64,000 nt of DNA, taken from CAVQKZ01 sp963837325 (GTDB lineage Bacteria; Actinomycetota; Actinomycetes; Mycobacteriales; Jatrophihabitantaceae). The stretch covers positions 62,001 through 126,000 of the forward strand of contig CAWIMV010000002.1 of NCBI GenBank assembly GCA_963837325.1, read 5' to 3'. The notes below the pieces were generated by a model. That model searched no databases. It was not told the origin of the DNA and worked only from the letters and a program-made list of their open reading frames with translations. Shown here piece by piece: positions 60,049-64,000 of the stretch (its first letter is position 1; each line of letters opens with the position of its first letter). Made by a program: the position numbers and the translations under genes.

Positions 60049-61458
60049 CTAGTAATCCTCGACGCGCACCTTGTGCGAATTGCTGGGTTTCCCGCGGCGC
60101 GAGTGCCCCGCGGTATCGCTGCGGTAGTAGGTGTAGCCATAGTCGTTGTTGCGCTTGGACGGAACGCGGTTCAGCACCACACCAAGCAGTTTCGCGTCCA
60201 CTTGTTCGAGGGTGAGCACGGCGCGTTTGACATGGGTGTCTGTGGTCAACCCGTGACGGGCCACCAGCAAGGTGCCGTCGGCCAACGCCGCCACCTCGGA
60301 ACCGTCGGCAACCGGCAACAGCGGCGCGGTGTCGACGACGACGTAGTCGACCTTGTCGAGCAGCGAGCGGATGACGTCGCGGACGTAGGACGACGCCAGC
60401 ACCTCGCTCGGGTTCGGCGGCGTCGGGCCGGACGTGAGCACGTAGAAGCTCGAACCGGCGTTCTGCATGGCCTCGGAGAGCTCGATCTGGTGGATGAGCA
60501 CGCTGGTCAGACCAACGGGGCTGAGCAGGCCGAGCACCTTCGCGACGGTGGGCCGCCTCAGGTCGGCGTCGACGAGGCACACGCTGAAGCCGGCCTCGGC
60601 CAGCGTCGAGGCCAGGTTGATGGCGACCGTCGTCTTGCCTTCAGCCGGGATCGAGCTCGTCACCGCGATGACGCGGGGGTGCTCGTCGACGTTGGCGAAC
60701 TGCAGGTTCGCGCGCAGCTGGCGGTAGTTCTCGGCCCGGATGTTGCGGGTGCCGGCCCGGGTGGCGATCGGGTGCCGTTGGGTCTTGGGGTCCTCGACGA
60801 TGACGCCCATCGACGCGGCGCCCGACGCTTTGGCCAGCGCCTCGGGGTCCTTGATCCGGGTGTCGAGAATGTCGCGGGCGACGGCCAGCGCCGCGCCGAC
60901 CAATAGGCCGAGGAAGACACCCAGCGCGATGTTCAGCACGGGCTTGGGCGTGGCTGGAGAGGTCGGCGCACTGGCTGGGTCGGTGACGAACAGGTGCACG
61001 GACGGGGTGGCGCCCCCCGTCGACGTCGAGTAGCCCTCGACGGCGGTTACGAAAGCCCGCGCGGCGGAATTCGCGATTGCGGCCGCCTGTGCCGGTGAGC
61101 CGTCCTTCACGTGCAGTTCGATGATCGACTGGGCTGCCGGCGCAGTGGCACTCAACTTGCCCTTGAGATCCTTGTCACTCATCGGCAGATCGAGGTCCTT
61201 CTTCACCGCCTGAAGCACCTCGGGGGAGCCGACCACGGAGGCATAGGTCTGCACCTGGGTCTGGACGAACGCGGCGGCTTGCGCCTGCGCCAGCGGGTCG
61301 ACGCTGCCGTTCGATGCGACCAGGACCTGGGCCGTAGCCACGTACTGCTTCGGAGTGATGATCGTGATGACGATGGCTAGTCCGGTGGCGCACACGACGA
61401 AGAGTGCGACCAACTTCCAGCGCTCGCGCAATACCCGAAGGTAGGCCCGAAGCGTCAC
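60049..61458 (-). CDS. Wzc-like chain-length regulator/BY-kinase
   Basis: A 469-residue polysaccharide co-polymerase. The N-terminal Wzz domain has one helix near each end (WKLVALFVVCATGLAIVIT and LNIALGVFLGLLVGAALAV). The cytoplasmic tyrosine kinase has Walker A VTSSIPAEGKTTVAINLAS, Walker A' VCLVDADLRRPTV and Walker B VDYVVVDTAPLLPVAD, with a short C-terminal Tyr cluster (YGYTYY). It controls chain length and export of the exopolysaccharide. It is divergent from the Wzy-like gene, with which it shares the 61459-61682 region. Confidence 0.93.
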   Translation of the reverse strand: MTLRAYLRVLRERWKLVALFVVCATGLAIVITIITPKQYVATAQVLVASNGSVDPLAQAQAAAFVQTQVQTYASVVGSPEVLQAVKKDLDLPMSDKDLKGKLSATAPAAQSIIELHVKDGSPAQAAAIANSAARAFVTAVEGYSTSTGGATPSVHLFVTDPASAPTSPATPKPVLNIALGVFLGLLVGAALAVARDILDTRIKDPEALAKASGAASMGVIVEDPKTQRHPIATRAGTRNIRAENYRQLRANLQFANVDEHPRVIAVTSSIPAEGKTTVAINLASTLAEAGFSVCLVDADLRRPTVAKVLGLLSPVGLTSVLIHQIELSEAMQNAGSSFYVLTSGPTPPNPSEVLASSYVRDVIRSLLDKVDYVVVDTAPLLPVADGSEVAALADGTLLVARHGLTTDTHVKRAVLTLEQVDAKLLGVVLNRVPSKRNNDYGYTYYRSDTAGHSRRGKPSNSHKVRVEDY

Positions 61459-61682
61459 AAGAACACCTTTCGTACCCGGCTGTCCGGCGCCGGAAGAGCG
61501 TGGGCTACGTCCCTTTGGCCCAGATGTTAACCGTCTCGGCCTCCGAACGCGCGCGGAGAGTTATCCACAGGGAGGCCCCCGGTTCGCGGGGAGTTTACGC
61601 GAGCGGGTGCGGACCCGCGCCGGTGCGTATCCTCTGTGCGGCGGCTGCGCAGCCCGACCACCCTCGGCGTACGGGAGCGGCA

Positions 61683-63161
61683 TTGAGCAACAGGTTCGGC
61701 GCCAGCCTGGCGACGGCGGTGATCCTGGCCGCCGTCCTGGGGATCGAGTGGCTCGCCCTGCCGGCCGGAACGCTCGGCGTGGTCCTCATCGGGGCCGTCA
61801 TGGGGCTGGCCATCATCGTGCTGCTCGTCCGCGCCGACTGGCAGCGCGCCGGCATCTACGCAGCCTGCGCCGCCTCCTTCACCCTCACCTGGAACGGCTG
61901 GTTCGTGGGCCCGGTGCGCCCGGGCGACCTGCTCGTCCTGGTCGCCCTCATCTGCTTCCTGGTGGCCGCGCCGAACGACGCATTCCGAACCCCACCATGG
62001 TGGGTCAAGCAGCTTGGCATCGTGATCATTCTGGTGGCCGTGCTCGCCGTCCTCTTGCCCACCGACCCGGCCTACCTCGCCCAGCGGGTCGTGCTGACCG
62101 CAACCGGACAGCCCACGGTGTCCACGAAGGGCACGCTGGCCGGCGCCAACATCGGCATCGCGTTCAAGTTCGTCGTGGCCGTCGTGGCCATCCCGATGGT
62201 CTTCACGGCCGCGGCCATCGTCGAGCGCCGCGCCGTGCGGTGGCTCGCCGTGTCGTTCGCGGTGGGATCGTCGCTGTCCGGCGCAGCCGCCTTCCTCGAC
62301 CGCGAAGGGCTGACCTCGCTCGGCAAGCTCGTCACGCACATCCCCAACCTGCATGATCGCGAGCCGGGATTCTCCAACCATCCGAACTTCCTGGCTGCCG
62401 GGCTGGTGCTCGCCATCCCGTTCGCATGCTGGCTGCTCGCGTCTCATGATCGCCGCGATCGGCTGCTCGGCGCGGCCTGCCTGCCGAGCGCACTGCTCGG
62501 CGTCTACGCCAGCGGGTCGCGCGGCGGAGCTGTGTGCGCTGTGGTCACCGTGGTCATCAGCTTCGCGCTGCTGCCGCGGACGCGTCCGTTCCTGCCCGGG
62601 ATCCTGCTGGCCGGTGGGGTGGCGGCCGGGGCGGTGGCCGCCTTCGTCCCGTCGGTCGGAGCGGCGGTGTTGCGGGTGACGCGGCTCAGCGGCGGTGTCA
62701 GCACCGAGGGCAGCGACACCGTCCGGGCCATGGTCGGCGCCCAGGGTGTGCGCGACTTCCACCACTCCCCGATCAACGGAATCGGGCTGCAGGTGGCGAC
62801 CGAGGCGTCGCAGGTCTACATCCAGCAACTCGCTTCAGGGGGACTGCTGCTGTTCGGCGCGATGTCGGTCTACATGCTCGGCGGCATGTGGGCGTCGTGG
62901 AAGGTGATCCCCCGCCACGACCTCGGCGCGGCATTGCTCGGCGCGTTCTTCGCCACGCTGGGTCTCAACATCTTCGAGGCTGACCTGACCGACCGCTTCT
63001 ACTACGTGCCGGCCGCCATCCTCATCGCCCTGCTCTACGTCGACCAGCGCGACGACGCGGCCCTGGCCGCCGCCGATGCCACTGACGCCACTGCCGCCGC
63101 CGCGGCCGCGACGGACGCGGTCCCGCAGGCGACCGGTCCGGCTTGGTCGGCGCACCGATGA
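61683..63161 (+). CDS. O-antigen ligase/polymerase (Wzy-like) membrane protein
   Basis: A 492-residue protein with about ten to twelve hydrophobic helices. The conserved Wzy_C block is SNHPNFLAAGLVLAIPFAC and GVYASGSRGGAVCAVVT (S-R-G), followed by the extracellular loop PINGIGLQVATEASQVYIQ and LASGGLLLFGAMSVYML. It joins or polymerises glycan units outside the membrane. TTG 61683 has GGAG 4 bases upstream, and longer readings start in the promoter region. It overlaps the FkbM-type gene by 4 bases. Confidence 0.88.
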   Translation: MSNRFGASLATAVILAAVLGIEWLALPAGTLGVVLIGAVMGLAIIVLLVRADWQRAGIYAACAASFTLTWNGWFVGPVRPGDLLVLVALICFLVAAPNDAFRTPPWWVKQLGIVIILVAVLAVLLPTDPAYLAQRVVLTATGQPTVSTKGTLAGANIGIAFKFVVAVVAIPMVFTAAAIVERRAVRWLAVSFAVGSSLSGAAAFLDREGLTSLGKLVTHIPNLHDREPGFSNHPNFLAAGLVLAIPFACWLLASHDRRDRLLGAACLPSALLGVYASGSRGGAVCAVVTVVISFALLPRTRPFLPGILLAGGVAAGAVAAFVPSVGAAVLRVTRLSGGVSTEGSDTVRAMVGAQGVRDFHHSPINGIGLQVATEASQVYIQQLASGGLLLFGAMSVYMLGGMWASWKVIPRHDLGAALLGAFFATLGLNIFEADLTDRFYYVPAAILIALLYVDQRDDAALAAADATDATAAAAAATDAVPQATGPAWSAHR

Positions 63162-64000
63162 CCGTGGCCCGCCAGTTGGAACTGGCTCGGCACGAGGCCA
63201 AGCGCGTGGTGCAGACCCGGCGCGCCTTTCGCAACTGGCCGGCCTTGCTCAAGGACATGGCCGGCGCCACGGTGGGGCACGGCTCCGACGAGTTGACGTT
63301 CCAGACCAAGCGCGGGCCCGTGCTCACCTGCCCGAACGTGCCCGGCGCCCGCTTGCCGTTGTACGAGCAGTTCGCCGACGACTGCTACCGCATCGACTGG
63401 CTGCTCGGCCCGCTCGCGGGCAATCCGCTGCACGTCGTCGACATCGGCGCGCACATCGGCTCGTTCGCGGTTAACCTGGCCGTCCGCAACGTGGGCACGA
63501 CCGTGGCGTGCTACGAGCCGTCGCCCGAGAGCGCCAAGTACCTGCGCCGCAATGTCGACCAGAACGGGCTGCACGGTCGCATCACCGTGCACGAGGCCGC
63601 GCTGGCCGCCGGGGCCGGCTGGGCGCTGCTCGACGACAACAGCGGCGGCAGCGTGCACAACGGCCTGATGCGGGCGGAGCACCGTCTGGTCGAGGGCGAT
63701 GACGCGCTCGGTGCGCGCGGCGCGGTGAAGGTGGCGACGACGACGTTCGATCAGGCGGTGGCCGCGGCACCGGCGCCGGTCGACCTGGTCAAGATGGACT
63801 GCGAGGGCGGCGAATACGCGCTGGTGTACGCATCGTCGCCGTCGAGGTGGGAGTCGGTCCAGCGGGTCGTGCTGGAGTACCACCCGGTCGCCGGCGAGTC
63901 GTGGGACGAACTGCGGGACTGGTTCGGGCGGGTCGGACTGCGAGTGATCCGGCACGAGGCGAACGGCGTGGGGCTGGGCACGGCCTGGCTGTCGCGGTCG
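63158..64000 (+). CDS. FkbM-family methyltransferase (runs off window)
   Basis: The first 281 codons of a SAM-dependent methyltransferase, cut by the window edge with no stop. NPLHVVDIGAHIGSFAVNLA is motif I, TVACYEPSPESAKYLRRNV is motif II, and PVDLVKMDCEGGEYALVYA is the D-x-E-G-x-E block of FkbM enzymes. These O-methylate sugars in glycans and natural products. ATG 63158 overlaps the Wzy-like stop (ATGA), so it belongs to the exopolysaccharide operon and probably modifies its product. Confidence 0.9.
   Translation, partial: MTVARQLELARHEAKRVVQTRRAFRNWPALLKDMAGATVGHGSDELTFQTKRGPVLTCPNVPGARLPLYEQFADDCYRIDWLLGPLAGNPLHVVDIGAHIGSFAVNLAVRNVGTTVACYEPSPESAKYLRRNVDQNGLHGRITVHEAALAAGAGWALLDDNSGGSVHNGLMRAEHRLVEGDDALGARGAVKVATTTFDQAVAAAPAPVDLVKMDCEGGEYALVYASSPSRWESVQRVVLEYHPVAGESWDELRDWFGRVGLRVIRHEANGVGLGTAWLSRS

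Noticed and set aside
61561..61569. TTATCCACA, a perfect DnaA-box consensus
   Set aside because: A single copy with no dnaA/dnaN genes, no clustered boxes and no AT-rich unwinding region. Not evidence for an origin.

Overview
The window is high-GC DNA with actinobacterial gene content: an ECF sigma factor with a membrane partner gene, TetR/MarR/IclR regulators, many lipoproteins with AAC/AGC lipoboxes, two LAxTG sortase-type surface proteins, frequent GTG/TTG starts, and a cytoplasmic HTH-PASTA protein. It looks like a soil-type member of the Actinomycetes. I cannot fix the genus from sequence alone.

Region 1 (about 0.3-23.3 kb) is accessory DNA. It holds three IS110-family elements, two of them decayed and one intact. 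Around them are many one-gene units of unrelated function: lipoproteins, small membrane proteins, a sigma/anti-sigma pair, an alpha/beta hydrolase, a CsbD-like protein, a methyltransferase with a divergent TetR gene, a proline iminopeptidase, a P-loop kinase, a Nudix hydrolase and a surface protein. A short intergenic repeat built on GCGGCATG recurs between these units, always in the same orientation. The intact IS110 element (about 11499-13021) sits inside one copy of the repeat. Its noncoding left end contains a candidate bridge RNA in which all four guide segments can be read: two match the repeat (the target) and two match the element's own ends (the donor). A second IS110 element (1961-3213) is also flanked by halves of the same repeat. 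A 3' fragment of tRNA-Lys(CTT) with its terminator lies at 10291-10364 and looks like an attachment-site remnant.

Region 2 (23.3-33.8 kb) has a YefM/YoeB toxin-antitoxin pair, a VOC protein, and then a catabolic cluster around an IclR regulator. Leftward are class III extradiol dioxygenase subunits (LigB, LigA type), a DoxX-like protein, an amidohydrolase, a flavin monooxygenase and a MetE-like protein. Rightward are a class III CoA-transferase and a citrate-synthase-fold lyase. Paired CGGACA/TGTCCG sites lie at both promoter regions. Several genes here are broken by single-base frameshifts with well-kept residues between them, which points to base-calling errors or very recent decay.

Region 3 (33.8-46.1 kb) has the HTH-PASTA gene, a PRC-barrel/small hydrophobic protein pair, a complete sugar-type ABC importer (binding protein, ATPase, two permeases) next to a PhyH dioxygenase, and a GTP cyclohydrolase I / ferredoxin-reductase pair divergent from a Cys-rich SufR-like regulator. 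It also holds a perfect 18-bp inverted repeat, a DinB-like protein, and a DJ-1/MarR operon with two palindromes at its start.

Region 4 (46.1-64 kb) holds a transporter fused to GGDEF-EAL domains, a PAP2 phosphatase-like protein, DUF1360, CDGSH, a glycosyltransferase and a haem-oxygenase-like diiron protein, dimethylargininase, a methyltransferase, MalQ, and the start of an exopolysaccharide locus (GDP-mannose epimerase-like, Wzc-like BY-kinase, Wzy-like ligase, FkbM methyltransferase) that runs off the right edge. All genes from 33 kb onward read as intact.
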